Shown: positions 10,913-24,200 of the stretch, piece by piece | Numbering within the stretch: the first letter of the stretch is position 1 | Layout of the letters: every line of letters starts with the position of its first letter | Origin: Manis javanica | Taxonomy: Eukaryota > Chordata > Mammalia > Pholidota > Manidae | Assembly (NCBI RefSeq): GCF_040802235.1 | Contig: NC_133158.1 | Span: 39,250,001 to 39,314,000, forward strand | Direction of reading: 5' to 3' | Length of the DNA: 64,000 nt | Notes under the pieces: generated by a model | Databases searched by the model: none | Told to the model about the DNA's origin: nothing | Seen by the model: the letters and a program-made list of their open reading frames with translations, nothing else | Program-made: the position numbers and the translations under genes

Positions 10913-13900
10913 ATGTCCCAGCTGGTGGAATGTGTCCCCAACTTTTCAGAGGGGAGAAACCAGGAGGTGAGTGCCTGGGGGCCGGTGGGGGCAGCACCTG
11001 GGGCTGGGGCCTGGGAGAAGGCACCTGCTGGCCATGGGGGTCCGTCTTCTCAGGAGGATCACCTCCCGTCAGCCCACAGGGACATGCCCCATGAGCCTGG
11101 GGACCAGGGGTGAGGGAGGGGATGGAGGGTGCAGTCAGGCAACGTTCCTGGCCAAGGTCTGGGCCATGGGGCTGAGGTTCCTACCATAGCCCTTATCTCC
11201 CGCGTCCTCCCCAACCTTGTCGAGCAGTGCTGTTTCCCTGCTATCCCCTGTGAGAAAGCAGGTGCAGGGGTAGGGGCAGGCACTGAGGGCCACAGAGCGG
11301 TTCGGGCCCTGAGCCCTGCTCCCAGCCACGGGGTATCCTGCCTCAGAAGATTCTGGGCCCTTCATGCCCTTCCCCTGTGCAGACCATACCCCTGGAGGCT
11401 GCTTGAGGGGGCTGGGCCCTGCCCCTCTGTGACCTTGGCCTGCAGGTCCCCTTCCTGGGGCACCTGCTCCTGGCCTCAGCTTCTGGGAGGTGCTGCTGGC
11501 TGCCGCTTCCTTGGTGGCCACGGCGGCCGAAGGGTCCCTGGAGCCACGCTGTTTGGGGAACTCCCAAATGCTCAGCACCAGTTGCTCGGGCCATGTTTGG
11601 GTGGGGGGGTGGGGCAGGAGAGGGACGGCCACCTCCAAAGCTCCGGTTCCAAGAAGGGGCACCAAGGCACAGGGCTGGGCTCTTGTCCCCAGGTGATTGA
11701 CGCCATCTCCCAGGCTGTGACACAGACCCCAGGCTGCGTGCTGCTGGATGTGGACACAGGCCCTTCCACCAACCGTACTGTGTACACCTTTGTGGGGCGG
11801 CCCCAGGATGTGGTGGAGGGGGCCCTCAATGCCGCCCGGGCCGCCTCCCGGCTCATTGACATGCGCAGGCACAAAGGTGGGTGGGGGCGCTGGGCTGGCT
11901 GCCCCTGACCACAGGCCTCATGCAGCACTGGGCACGGGGCCCGAGGGACCCGCAGCAACTCCTGGGAGGACCCCGTATTTCCAGAGGAACCCACTGTGCA
12001 GGGGCTCCCAGAGCGACTGGCAGAGACTCACTCTGGGAGCCCAGGGGTGGGTGGGGCAAGGTCTGCAGGCCTGTCAATGGCCAGAAAACCAAACATTCCC
12101 TGGGGCAGAAGGGGTCAAAGGTTGGTGGCCACACAGGGAGCTGGTCAACAGGGCAGGTCTCTGGCTTCTCAGTTGGGGAGGCCAGGCCCTCGTGGAGGGA
12201 ATTCATGAGGGATCCCCAGTGGTGAGGAGACAGGACACTGACCCTAAAGGAGAGGAAGGAGTTGGGGGGTGGGGCTCACCCTCTGGACGCCGGGGACCCT
12301 GCGGCTCAGTCTAGCCCACTGCTGTCCACTTGGGCGACGAGCAGGGCGCTCTATCACAGCACGGATCCACGGACCCATGGACCTATGGACCTGGCAGCCA
12401 CCTGGGGGTGGGGGCAGAGGTCATCTCTGCAGCCTGCGGGGTGGGGGCATTTACCGCCAGGACGCTGGGCCCTGTGCACAGCATGGACAGCCGGGTGTGG
12501 GGGGGCAGGCTGGGCTGGAGAGGCCGCCCTGGGCCACGCCCACGCCTCAGGGTCCGCAGCCTCGCCCTGTCCCTGTAGGGGAGCATCCTCGGATGGGCGC
12601 CCTGGACGTCTGCCCCTTCATCCCGGTGAGGGGGGTCACCATGGACGAGTGTGTGCTCTGCGCCCAGGCCTTTGGCCAGCAGCTGGCAGAGGAGCTGGGC
12701 GTGCCAGGTGAGCACCCCAAGCCTGAGCCCCAATCCCTCCTCACTGCACTCCAGGCCCGTGGGCAGTGGAGCCCTGCTCTGGACTCCCTGAAAGCCCGAT
12801 TGTTCCGAAGCAAATGGATGCAGGGAAATGCCCACTTCTTCTGTGATGAGATAAATGCAGACAGAAGCCACCCCGTGCGGCGTGCCTGGCCTCTGGGGGG
12901 TGGGGGGCTCTCCCGCATTGCCTGGTGGCAGAGACCTCTTAGCTGCTTCCTGAAGTAACGTGGCAAATGAGTAAGAGCCCGAACAAGTCCTTGTCTCCTG
13001 ACAAAATAGTTTCACTTTAGGGATTTAACCAAATAGAGAAAAGGACCCAGAAAAAAGTGCATGGCCAGCACAGGTGAGCCTACAGAATGCATGCCCTGGG
13101 ACGCCTTTAGGGGGACAGGGGGATGGGGACAGGACACCGGAGCGCAGGGCCCCAAACAGCCCATGCCCATACAGGCCAGGTTGGAGGATAAACACACAGG
13201 TGTCCCAGTGGCCATGTAGATGTTGGGGGTTTGTGCTGAGGTTTGTTTTCTTTCATGTGTTCCTTAATTTGTGGTCATATTTATTGTACAATGAAAATAC
13301 ATTTTATAAAGAAGCATGAGATCATCCATCCACACCCACCTCTAACTCTTTGCAATCTTGGTGATGGCTTTTCTGGGGCACGTGTGGGGCGAGCAGCAGG
13401 GGTGGGGCTTGCCTTGTCGCTGGGTGGGTGGAGGAGGAGCCCTGGCCCATGCCTGCCCAGCAGCGGCCACCCACACCCCTCCTCTAAGCCACAGAGGAAG
13501 GCGCCCTCCCATGAGGTGCGAGCTGAGGGAGGTGTGGCCCCAGGCTGGGCGAGTGCAGTGGCCTGCCTGCTCCTCCTTGGGAACGGGGCAGTGGGCCACC
13601 CTCCAGCCGAGGCCTGACCACCAGGCTCGGCTTGCAGTGTACCTCTACGGCGAGGCGGCGCAGACAGCCAGTCGCCGGACCCTGCCGGCCATCCGGGCTG
13701 GGGAGTATGAAGCCCTCCCTGAGAAGGTGCTCTGTTCCCCCTGTGGGTGGGGTGGGCCTGGGGTGGACCTGCAGGGGTGGGTGTCCCCTCCTCCTCTTGC
13801 CCCAACCCAGCAGGTGTCCCTCTGGGGGTGTCTCCCCACAGCTCAAGCAGACCGAGTGGGCACCTGACTTTGGCCCCAGCAACTTCGTCCCCAGCTGGGG

Positions 13901-15272
13901 CGCCACTGTCACAGGGGCCCGGAAGTTCCTCATCGCATTCAACATCAACCTGCTCAGCACCAAAGAGCAGGCACACCGCATTGCCCTCAACCTGCGGGAG
14001 CAGGGCCGCGGGGAGGGCCAGGTGAGGGCGCCAGACTCCCTGCTGCCCCATGGAACCTGCTGGCCCAGCCCAGCCTCAGTGTCCACACGGCATGGGGCCG
14101 GGCAGTGTGGGCTTCACATCTCTGGGGGAGAACCTGCTTCAAAGGACATTTTCCATGGAAGCAGGTAGGTCTATGCCTATTGTGAAAACACTGTGGCATT
14201 TCCGTACTGATAGGAAGGCAGCTGCCTGTGAACTCTAGGGCCTCTGAATTCCTGGGGACCTCCAGGCAGCCCCAGATCACCTCACATGCCCCCACATGCC
14301 TCCAGGGGCCCCCGGATCACCTCACGTGCCCCCACATGCCTCCAGGGGCCCCCAGGTACTGTTCCACGCCCCGCAGAGACTGGGTCCTTTCAGGTGGCCG
14401 AGGCCCGGGAGCCCAGTTTCGCTAGGTTGTGAGCACAGAGTAAAAGCGTGGCAAACCAAACCCCTCGGCTTCTGCTGAAATCAGAGACCAGAGGTCCTCC
14501 TTGGGGCCAAGCCATGAGTGAGGGGCCCAGCATGGCCTCTAGGGTGGGGTGGGTGGGAGGGGGTGAGCACAAGTCTGCAGCAGTAGGGTGGACCCTGGCT
14601 GCCTCCAGGACAGGCACATGGGTGGAGTGCTGCCCAGCAGGCAGGACCTGGTCTGAACAAGATGCTAATGGGAGTGGCATCTGGTGTCTGACCTTTTGGG
14701 GCCTCAGTTTCTGGCTGGTGGGCAAGACCCTCCTGGTTGGCTCAGACGAGGGAGCCGGGAGGGTGAGGAGGTGGGCCACAGGCGTTCAGACATCGGGGAG
14801 AAGGGAGACTCCAGGCCAGCTGGGGACACAGCTGCAAGTGGCTTCAGAGCCAGCCTCTAGGAAGGGCTTTTCCTTTGCAGCCAGGACGCCTGAAAAAGGT
14901 CCAGGGCATTGGCTGGTACCTGGATGAGAAGAGCCTGGCTCAGGTGTCCACGAACCTCCTGGACTTTGAGGTCACAGGGCTGCACACTGTCTATGAGGAG
15001 ACCTGCAGAGAAGCCCAGGTGAGTGGGCAGCCGCCCCCTGCTGGCTGAGAGATCCTCCAGGTGGGCGGGCAGGTGTTCCCACCACCATGCAGCAGTGCCC
15101 AGCCCAATGCCCTGATGCTGATGTCGCCTGCCCTCTGCAGGAGCTGAGCCTCCCAGTGGTGGGCTCCCAGCTGGTGGGCCTGGTGCCTCTGAAGGCTCTG
15201 CTGGACGTGGCCTCGTTCTACTGCGAGAAGGAGAACCTCTTCGTCCTGGAGGAGGAGCAGCGCATGCGGCTG
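10913..15272 (+). CDS. FTCD: FTCD exons 1-7, formiminotransferase domain
   Basis: Coding exons are 10913-10966, 11693-11876, 12579-12707, 13638-13726, 13842-14021, 14881-15018 and 15141-15272. They encode residues 1-302, the two formiminotransferase subdomains apart from the last part of the second. His82 (the general base known from the pig enzyme) sits just after the exon 2/3 junction, which splits the Gly80 codon. The run [29 protein letters not shown] in exon 5 belongs to the folate and substrate-binding region. The introns are short except 1, 2, 3 and 5 (0.7-0.9 kb). Confidence 0.95.
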
Positions 15273-18200
15273 GTGGGCTGGGCTGCCGCGGGAAGGGCTG
15301 GCCGGGGTGGGAAGAGGAGCCGGAGGAGCAGGACGGAGCCAGAGGTGGCCCCGCGGGCCTGGGCCGTGTTCGGGCCTGGCCTCCCCCTCCAGCTTTGTTT
15401 TGTTGCCTGCACTGAGAAGTGAGATCATACTGTTTTTATTTGGGAACGCCACAGAGCGCCCTGTGACTAAAGTCAGACGTTAATGCAAAAGTTCTGCAGA
15501 GAGGGTGGTGCCCCACTTTCCTCCCTTTCCCCCTGGTGTCGGTCCTGAGGCACCTGTGGGTGGCTGTGTAAATCCATCGCACTCCATCCTGTGCCGAGAA
15601 CATTTCCTTTGTGGACGTGACCTCTGGCCCTGGAGCTCCTCAGGCCATAGGGCCTGCCTGGGGCCACAGTTGCCATGGAGGCGGTTGGTGTCTGAGGCGC
15701 TTGGTTGCAGCTCATTTCTTCCCAGTGAGCATAGTGGCCTTCCCTGCCAGGGTGCTGTGCCGGTCGGTGTATGCCTCTGTGTTAACTGATTTAGCAGGTG
15801 TGGCTGGACTGACTTTTGACTGATTTTTGGGTATGTGGGGGGTGAGGGTGAAGTCTCCTTCTGGTTATACAGAAGTCAGTCTGTTTTTTAGGTATTTGGC
15901 TGATCACCTTTGTAACTTAGTGTACTTACTCTATTATTTGATTTGTCAGTTTTAAATTGTGTCCAAGTTTTCAAATATGGCAATTTGTATTAATTTTTAT
16001 CAGTACACTGACTGCCTGCTATGAAAATGAGAAAATAAATCCACTTAGCATCTACTGCTATCTTTTCTTACTTCTCTATTTCCTGATTTTTTATAGTGTT
16101 TTTAGGCGGGGTGGTTAAATCTTTTGGTGATTAATCTTTTTTTCAAATTTTTTATTGTAGTAAAATATACATAACATAAATTTTGCCATCTCAGCAGTTT
16201 TTCAATGTACAGCTCAGTGGTATTAAACATATCTGTATGTGCAGCCACCACCATCATCCAGGGTGTGTGTTTCTTTTCTGCAAAAAAATCTGTTTTTGCA
16301 AAAAAAATGTCATTAGGATTTTGATAGGACTTTGCACTGATTCTGTACATGGCTTTAGGCACTACTGACATCTTAACAATAGTGAGTCTTTTGATCTGTA
16401 AATGGGCTGTGTTTCCATTTATTTACGTCTTCTTTAATTTCAGCAATGTTTTGTCGTGTCATTGTACAAGTCTTTCACCTCCAGGGCTAAGCTAACTAAC
16501 TCCTCATTTTATTCTTCTTGATGCTATTATGAATGGAGCTGTTTTTGTAATTTCTTTTCAGGTTGTCAGAGTCAGTGTTCAGAAATGCAACTGTGTGTTC
16601 ACTTTGTACCCTGCTGCCTAGCTGAATCTGTGTATCAGCTCTAGGGGGGTGGCGCTTCTCGGTTTAAGCAGCTCACTTGGTCCTGTATGTAGCTCTTTCT
16701 CTTTCAGTTTGGACAATGTCTGTCGACTCTTCGTGAAGCACAGGAAAATAAGAGTGCTAGGGTGAGTGGTCATCCGCTCTGGATTTAAATCGTTGTGCTG
16801 TTATTTCTACATTGTTGAATTTATAACATTCACCTTCTGTAACCATATCCCTGTGTATTGACTATATTGAATATCCCAGATGTTTAGTCTCAGCTCTGTA
16901 GGTAGGTCAGGCCGGCGTGAATCTCCGTGCTGCCACACCAGCCCCCTTACGTCACTCTTCTCTGGAGCAGTGCCCCTGTGGTTTGCAGATTCTTGTGTAG
17001 TTTTAGGAATATTTTCTTCAGTTGTATTTTTGATCCAGTTATTGGGTTCCTTCATTTTAGGGACACCAAATATATTGCAGTAGCATTTCCTGTCTTCTAC
17101 ATATTCTATCTTTTCTTTGCTTTCTTTCCATTTCCTTTCCTTATATTTGCAGTGATTTCCTCAAATGCAGCTTTTAAGTCACTGACAGTGTATGGCCAGC
17201 TCTGTTCTCTTCCTAGTGTTACAAAAATTTGTGGGACTTTTCATTTTGGTATGATTTTCTACTCACAGAAAAAGTGCAGGAATAGTCCAAGGAGCACTCA
17301 CAGTTGCTTATGTCTTGTCCCATTTGCTGTATCTTTCTTTCTCTGTATTCACACATAATCACATTATTATTTTTTTCTGGACCACTTGAGAGCAGGTTGA
17401 AGATATTGTGCCCCTTTGCCCCTAATTTACTCAGGGTGTATTTCTTAAGAACAAGGACATTCTCTTACACAACCATAGTATAAGTATCAAAATCAGGAAA
17501 TTCCACAGTAATACCTTCCTAGTTTCTAAGCTACAGTCCATAAGCAAACTGCATCAGTGTCCCAGTAATCCTCATTAAAGCTCTCTCTGCCCCAGCTGGG
17601 ATGCATTCAGGAGCAGTGCGTGTGGCTGTCCGTATCCCAGGGCCTCTCACGTAACATTTGCTCAGTCCGCCTTGCCCTTCACTGACCGTGACAGAGAGGC
17701 TGGGTACCGTCTGGCGTCTCACGCTGGGTGCGGGTCTCCACTGCTCCTGACTCGATGTGGTTGTGCCTTCGGGCAGGAGCAGCACAGAGCCGAGTCCTCC
17801 TGGGGGCATGGCAGCAGGGGACCCCCAGGGCCACCTATCTTAGCGTGCTGTCTTGGGTCCTTTGGACAAGGCAGTGTCCCCCACCCAGGACTGTCCACTG
17901 AAATGTTCCTGTATTTCCTTTTGTGATGACCACTCTGTGGGAAGGTACTTTAAGAATATGTAAATACCCTCTTGCTCTAGAAATTATAGGCATGTCTGCA
18001 GCCAGTGACAGTTTTCTAACTTCATCCTTTTTCTGTAAGAAAAAGCTTTCACTTCTCCCAAGTTTATGTATTCCTATGTGTTCAATGCTCTACTCTATTC
18101 TATTTTATTTTTTTACTAGCATGCCTTATTTATTTATTTATTTTTATTAAGGTATTATTGATATACACTCTTATGAAGGTTTCACATGAAAAAACAATGT

Positions 18201-21200
18201 GGTTCCTACATTTACCCATATTTTCAAGTCCCCACCCATACCCCAATGCAGTCACTGTCCATCAGTGTAGTAAGATGTCACAGATCCACTATGTGCCTTC
18301 TCTGTGCTGCACTGTTCTCCGCGTGATCCCCCACACCATGTGTACTAAACATAATACTCCTCAGTCCCCTTCTCCCTCCCTCCCCACCCCCTCTCTCCAC
18401 CCCTGCCCTCTGGTAACCACTAGTTCCTTCTTGGAGTCTCCGAGTCTGCTGCTGTTTTGTTACTTCAGTTTTGCTTCGTTGTTATACTCCACAAATGAGG
18501 GAAATCATTTGGTACTTGTCTTTCTCCACCTGGCTTATTTCACTGAGCATAATACCCTCTAACTCCATCCACGTTGTTGCAAATGGTAGGATTTGTTTCT
18601 TTCCTATGGCTGAATAATATTCCATTGTGTATATGTACCACATCTTCTTTATCCATTCATCTACTGATGGACACTTAGGTTGCTTCCATATCTTGGCTAT
18701 TGTAAATAGTGCTGTGATAAACATAGTTATGCATATGTCTTTACCAATATTAATTCTTCCTATCCATGAGCATGGAATATGTTTCCATTTATTGGTGTCT
18801 TCTTTAATTTCTCTCAGGAGTTTCTTACAGTTTTCACAGTATAGGTCTTTCACTTCCTTGGTTAGGTTTATTCCTAGGTATTTTATTCTTTTTGATGCAA
18901 TTGTGAATGGAATTGTTTTTCTGATTTCTCTTTCTGCTAGTTCATCATTTGTGTATAGGAATGCAACAGATTTCTGTGTATTAATTTTGTATCCTGCAAC
19001 TTTGCTGAATTCAGCTATTAGATCTAGTAATTTTGGAGCGGATTTTATGTACACTTTCATGTCATCTGCAAACAGTGACAATTTGACTTCTTCCTTACCA
19101 GTCTGGATGCCCTTTATTTCTTTGTGTTGTCTAATAGCTGTGGTGAGGACCTCCAGAACTATGTTGAATAAAAGTGGAGAGAGTGGGCATCCTTTCTTGT
19201 TCCCGATTTTTCTCCCTATTAGTTACCTGAAATATCTTTTTCCATTCCCTCACTTTTAGTCTGTGTATGTCTTTGGGTTTAAAGTGAGTCTCTTGTAGGC
19301 AGCATATAGATGGGTCTTGTTTTTTTTATTAATTCAGTGACTCTATGTCTTTTGGTTGGTGCATTCAGACCATTTACATTTTGGGTGATTATCAATAGGT
19401 ATGTACTTATTGCCATTTCAGGCTTTAGATTCGTGGTTACCAAAGGTTCAGGGTTAACTTCCTAACTATCTAAGAGTCTAACTTAACTCACTTAGTACGC
19501 TATTACAAACACAATCTAAAGGTTCTTCTTTTCTCCTCCTTTTTCTTTCTCCTCCATTCTTTATATATTAGGTATCATATTCTGTACACTTTCTCTACCC
19601 CTTGATTGACTTTGTGGGTAGTTTATTTAATTTTGCATTTGCTTAGTAATTAACTGTTCTACTGTCTGGTGCAGCCCTCTTTTCTGTAGCTTCTTCAGGA
19701 TTTGTTGTATTAATTATATTTTTGTATTATATGCGGTTTTAGGAGGCAGCTTCTGTCTCACCCCTTGCACTGCCATCTTTATGCTCTACTCTTTTTTAAA
19801 AACATATCATTTAATATTCTGTATCTGAAAGTTCTGACATCTGCGGTCTTTGAAGTTCTGATTTTGCAAGCTGTGTCTGCTGACTCCCATGGTGACTTGC
19901 TTCTTTATGTGTGTTGTGATTTTTGATTATGAGAGCATGTTCTTTGTGACTTTATCTGTGGTCATTCTTGGATACCTGGGTTTAAAGCTTGTGTCACCTC
20001 TGTCAGGTGCCTGGGGACCCTACCACACAGGGCCACCTTCCACTTAGTCTTCTGCTTGGAGCTTTGGAACTACACAGGTAGAGAATCCTGTGTGAACCAT
20101 GGACCGCATCCCCATGAGGGTGGTGTGGTCAGAATTCCCAGAAAGATTTTTCCTGCTTCACCAAAGGGAAGGCGGAAGTTTGGGAGTATTCCAATAATAT
20201 CCTTCAATGGGGGTTTTTTCCTGATTCACCCTTGGAGATGTTGGCTTTCAGGGCTCTCCAGTCTGACACCTCTCTTGAGGGCTCGACACCCCCCCTGCTC
20301 CTAAGGGGCTGCAGAGGTGCGCCGACGTCCTGGGAGGCCCAGCTTCAGGGCGGGCAGGCCTTTCTGGTTCACCTCCCTGGTCAGTTCTGGCCTTGAATGA
20401 TTTGCCTTACTTTCTGCCAGCTTGGCCAGGCACTTAGATACAGTAAAAGATTCTGTCTGTCTTTCTGAGGTTTTCTGAACCAGGTGGGCTTTGCCCGCTT
20501 GCCAACCCTGCAGGCCGGTGCTCAGGATGCCCTCTCCACCCGTTTCCACCGCCTTGGGAGGCTCATGACGGCCCTGATGGTTCCTCTCCAGCCACACCTC
20601 TTACTTCGATGTTTTGTAGAAAGAAGTGTCAGTCTGTGTGGCTCCGAATGGGCCGGGACTGTGTCTCTAGCATAGAATACCAGCGTTTTGAATGTTTTCC
20701 AGCAGAAAAAATTCTGACTTCAAATAGGGATTGTTCCAACTTTATTTTGAATTTAGGGAAAATCCACTTTTCCTTACATAACTGTTCTATTCAGGGAATC
20801 AGGTAGCTCCTGATTGTAGGCACGGAGTCCCGGCACCCAAGGAATTGAAATCTCATCCAAATAGGCCATTCGGTTTCAGCAACAGGCTCATGCACGGTGT
20901 CTTCGTGGAAGACATGGGAGGACCCTGTGGTCTGCAGAGGGGCTGTGAGGGCCGCTCCTCTCTGGGCCTCAGCTTCCCTGTGGGGAGGCACTGGAGGGTG
21001 GCTCTGTGGAGTCGTTGACCAGGGTGCCTGCTCCTGACTGGGCTTTCCTGGGTGGGGCTCAGCTTGGCCCAGAAGCCAGTGGTCGGCCGGCAGGGCTCCG
21101 GAGGGGGGCGTGAGGCTCGCTGTGCCGGGCTCCCCATACAGAGGCGGACAGGGCAGGGGTGAGCCTGCTTGCGAGCCTGCCTCCTGCTGGGCTTGCCTCA

Positions 21201-24200
21201 CCAGCCCCCTTTTCCAGGTGGTGAGCCGGCTGGGCCTGGACTCCCTATCCCCCTTCAACCCCAAGGAGCGGGTCATCGAGTGAGCAGCACCCCCGGCCCG
21301 CGGAGACCTCAGTCCTTCCAAAGCCATCCTCCTGGTCACTTACTCATCAGCAAACGCCAGGGTGCCTGTGCCCGGTGTGGGACTGGGGTCTGGCTGGGGG
21401 GTGCAGTGAGGCCCCAAGGCTCTGCCAGACCCTATGGGGCCTCCTGGGTGGTGACGGCCGCTCTGCCAGTGGACCTGTCCCCTTTCCTTAGCTGGTGAAG
21501 TCAGGGCTTAGGGAGGGGTGGACCTGGATTCTGGGGCCACCTCAGAACCAGCCCCACCCTCACAGCCGGGACCTGGACCCGCCCCCCACCTAGGGACCAG
21601 GCCCCTCCCCAGGACCCCGCCCCCCACCTAGGACGAGGCCCCTCCCCAGGACCCCGCCCCCCCGATGAGGCCCCTCCCCAGGACCCCCACTTCTCCCCCC
21701 GCACAACACCCAAGACCAGCCCCCTCCCGGCAAGCCCAAAGTCCACCGGGCCTCCCCAGCCTTCCCCTCCGCAGGTACCTAGTCCCCGGCGGGCCGGAGC
21801 AGAGCCTGGTGGACAAGCCCCTGCGCACCTTCATCCGCGAGGTGGGCGCCCGCTCCGCAGCCCCGGGGGGCGGCTCGGTGGCGGCGGCCTGCGCAGCCCT
21901 GGTAAGTGTGCACGGAGCGGGGTCGAGGACGCAGACGGGCCAGCGGGTCGGGCGGGCACGGTGATCGAGGTGGGTCCCCCTGCAGCTCACACCCGTCTGT
22001 GCCCAGGGCGCGGCGCTGGCCTGCATGGTGGGCCTGATGACCTACGGGCGGCGGCAGTTCGAGGCCCTGGACGCGGCCGTGCGGCGCCTGGTGCCACCCC
22101 TGCACGCGGCCTCGGCGGCGCTGAGCGCGCTGGTGGACGCGGACGCGCGGGCCTTCGAGGGCTACCTGGTGAGCGCGGGCCGGGGGCGCGGGGACGAGGG
22201 ACAGGGGTCGGCGGGGAGGGCCCGGGGCCTGGGGAGGGGCAGCCGCCGGGGTGCCGGGGCAGGCGCGAGGCCGCCGTGGAGAGGGAGTGGCCACTGGAAG
22301 GCTGAGTCCGGGAGGAGTCTATTGGGGGCTTGGCAGGGGTGGGGAGGGAGGGGAGCTCCCTGGGCTTAGCCCGGCCCCAGCTGCCCTCTGAGCCCCACGG
22401 GGGCAGGGAAGGCAAGGCCCCAAAGAAGAGCCCCCACCCACAAGGAAGGGCGAGAGAAAGCTTACAAAGAGAAGCTGGTGCCGAACGGTCCCCGGGAGAG
22501 GCACGAGGTGTGTCGGCCACATCCTGGCAGAGGGCCGCGGGCAGGGCCGGGCCGGCTCCAGCAGTGACGGCAGCAGGTGGGCCGGAGCCGGACCTCGCTC
22601 CAGAGGGGGGCGCTGCAGGCAGGCCGCACGGAGAGGCCTCGCTCAGAGCCCATGTGTGCAGCGCCGGGCCCGGGGTGACCGCCCCTCGGAGGCTGCTGGC
22701 CGTGCAGTACCTTTGTGCTGGGGACACGGTCTGGGTCTTGAATGCTTAGACTCTGGGGGCTGAGTTGTCGCTGTGTCAGTGCCGTGGGAGGGGAGTGCCC
22801 AGAGGCTCCCTGGCCCCGAGGGGCTGCCCTCCTCTCGAATCCCTTAGTACCCAGTGCGGGTCACCTCTTTGCTGAAGGCCCAGCGCCACAGGCTTTAAGC
22901 CGTGGAGCCTGACAGAGCTCTGCTCTCAAAGCTGTCTGTGCTTGGTGGCAGTGCCAGCCTGGCATGGGGACACAGGCGAGCCATGCTTGGAGGCACCCCT
23001 TGCCCCTTGGAGGCTCTCTGCGTGGCCCACCACGTGGCTCCTCTGTGTGACTCCCCCACGTGGCCCTGGGACACGCTGCTGCTCAGCCTGTGCATTTCCG
23101 TTGTGCTCTGATAGGATGCAATGAAGCTGCCCAAGAACACGGCCGAGGAAAGGGACAGGTGAGCCCAGGGACCAGGCGTGCAGGCTCCTTGAAGGGACCT
23201 CGGTGCTGTTCGCTCCGCACTGGGAAGTGTCGTGATCATGAGTGCGGCCCCTGCCCCCCGCCGGCCGGCCCGCGTGGGGTCTGGGCAGTCCTCACTGCCT
23301 TGGGCTCTGACCTTCGAGTCCTTGGTTCCAGGCGCATGGCTGCCCTGCAGGAGGGGCTGAGGCGGGCTGTGGCCGTGCCCATGCAGCTGGCAGAGACGGT
23401 GGCCTCCCTGTGGCCAGTGCTGCAAGAGCTGGCCCTATGTGGGAACCCCGCCTGCCGGTCGGACCTGCAGGTATGCAGAGGAGCCGGCCTCCTGTGGTGG
23501 GAGCGCAGCAGGAGGGGTGGTATTCTGGACAAGTTTGCAAGCTGGGCCTGGACATGAGCACGTTGTGGGGCCGTTTCCGTCCCCCCTCGGCCACTGGGAC
23601 CACTTTCTATTCTGTTTGAAGTTGGGGAATTAAGGATCTTGCTCAGGGCTGCCCAGCAGAGAGGCAGGGCTCCAGGGTATGTCCAGAGTGACCCCCGCCG
23701 CCCCACAGACCCTCCTGGAGACCCCTCCCTGCCACTCCGTGCCCTCCCTCCTCACCACTGCCTTGTCCAGGACACGTGGGGCAGTGCACAGGCACACACA
23801 CATGGCCTGTCCACAGCCTGTGAGCGGAGGCTCGGGCACCAGGAACATCAGGGCAGGCCCTGCGATTTCTGCAGCCCGTCCTGGCCCACGGCCTTTGGGG
23901 TCTTCACAAGGACTGTTTGCAGTGCCCTTTCCTTCCCTGGGTGGGTGATGCATGCGTGCTGTTGAGAACACTCTGGAAGCTGCCTGGGCACAAAGGCTGA
24001 AGTTCTGCTGTTCCAAGCTCCTCCTGGGCCCTGGCCCATGCTCAGGCCTGTCCCTGACCAACAGGCTGGGCCCTTGTTAGGATCCCGGCTCCAGCCAGGG
24101 CCGTGCACGAGGCAGTGTTCAGTGGGTGGTGTCGGGGGCACCAAAGCCAGTGAGATGTGGACCAGGGACTCTAGCTCTGCTGAAGGTGGGTTCTGGATGC

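Larger units (their letters stand above)
15273..21217. other. FTCD: FTCD intron 7, filled with L1 debris
   Basis: This 5.9 kb intron separates the formiminotransferase exons from the linker and cyclodeaminase exons. From about 15.8 to 20.0 kb it is AT-rich and mostly antisense L1, in contrast to the GC-rich exonic parts. Apart from the L1 pieces listed separately, 20.3-21.2 kb is unique-looking with nothing recognised. Confidence 0.7.
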
